Origin: Psychromonas sp. B3M02
GTDB lineage: Bacteria > Pseudomonadota > Gammaproteobacteria > Enterobacterales > Psychromonadaceae
NCBI RefSeq assembly: GCF_003318165.1
Contig: NZ_QOCB01000144.1
Location: forward strand, 1 to 64,000
Direction: 5' to 3'
Length of the DNA stretch: 64,000 nucleotides
The translations under genes were made by a program, and so were the position numbers. This document shows, piece after piece, positions 63,951 through 64,000 of this stretch. Within the stretch, counting starts at the first letter, position 1. Every line of letters starts with the position of its first letter. The notes below the pieces were generated by a model. That model saw nothing but the letters and a program-made list of their open reading frames with translations. It ran no database searches and was not told the DNA's origin.

Positions 63951-64000
63951 ATGAAGAGCCTCAAATATAAAATATTTTTATTATTTGTTTCGATACTGCT
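63951..64000 (+). CDS. Start of a membrane protein, cut by the window end
   Basis: ATG followed by 15 complete codons giving MKSLKYKIFLLFVSIL, a short basic start and then a hydrophobic segment. This is the usual start of a chemoreceptor, sensor kinase or diguanylate cyclase. The rest is outside the window, so the identity cannot be fixed. Confidence 0.45.
   Translation, partial: MKSLKYKIFLLFVSIL

Overview
The window reads as chromosomal DNA of an A/T-rich, marine-type gammaproteobacterium. The evidence is a tRNA cluster arranged like Arg-His-Leu-Pro of enterobacteria and vibrios, an IscR-controlled suf operon, a catecholate siderophore locus with Fur boxes, a surface alginate lyase and amino-acid ABC transporters of the HisJQMP type. 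A Psychromonas/Moritella/Vibrio-like host is an inference from gene content only; no marker gene fixes the genus.

Layout. 1-950: a membrane-anchored DUF3014-type protein. 1180-1950: a stringent-type promoter, a decayed tRNA-Pro copy, tRNA-Pro, -Arg, -His, -Leu, -Pro and a terminator. 1891-8184: a 6.2-kb accessory segment bracketed by two copies of the tRNA-Pro 3' end plus terminator. It holds a broken DUF4145-like gene, a TetR regulator, two short-chain dehydrogenases (one a remnant), an acetoacetate-decarboxylase-like gene, a dispersed 120-bp repeat and a VWA lipoprotein. 8478-10279: a hipBA-type toxin-antitoxin pair behind repeated operator-like motifs. 10522-12924: a Crp-type regulator, nitroreductase, small DMT protein and GNAT acetyltransferase. 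13122-20196: a defence-like cluster made of a methyltransferase-HNH fusion, a three-gene ABC-ATPase system of the ABC-3C/Lamassu kind, a NERD nuclease gene interrupted by an AAAGT-repeat frameshift, and an HNH nuclease coupled to it.

20438-27122: sufE, sufT, sufA, sufS, sufD, sufC, sufB and iscR, transcribed leftward from iscR, with a clear type-1 IscR site. 27553-50734: a complete catecholate siderophore locus. It contains an outer-membrane receptor, AraC-type regulator, Fes-like esterase, FepBDGC importer, entC-E-B-A-D for 2,3-dihydroxybenzoate and its carrier, an MFS exporter, an MbtH-like protein and a two-module NRPS. The second adenylation domain carries the exact EntF serine code. The first has acidic pocket residues, which suggests a basic amino acid, so a DHB-(basic amino acid)-Ser trilactone is the predicted product.

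51249-57082: a TetR gene facing a leftward operon that encodes an amino-acid importer, an EamA-type exporter and an unusual fusion of a PLP aminotransferase to the importer's ATPase. 57662-61657: a Cache-domain chemoreceptor and a CBM32-PL7 alginate lyase lipoprotein. 61888-63360: a MATE efflux pump. At the right edge the first 16 codons of another membrane protein are visible.

The strongest candidates for a less-described system are the four-gene MTase-HNH/ABC-3C operon with the NERD-HNH pair beside it, and the aminotransferase-ATPase fusion operon.
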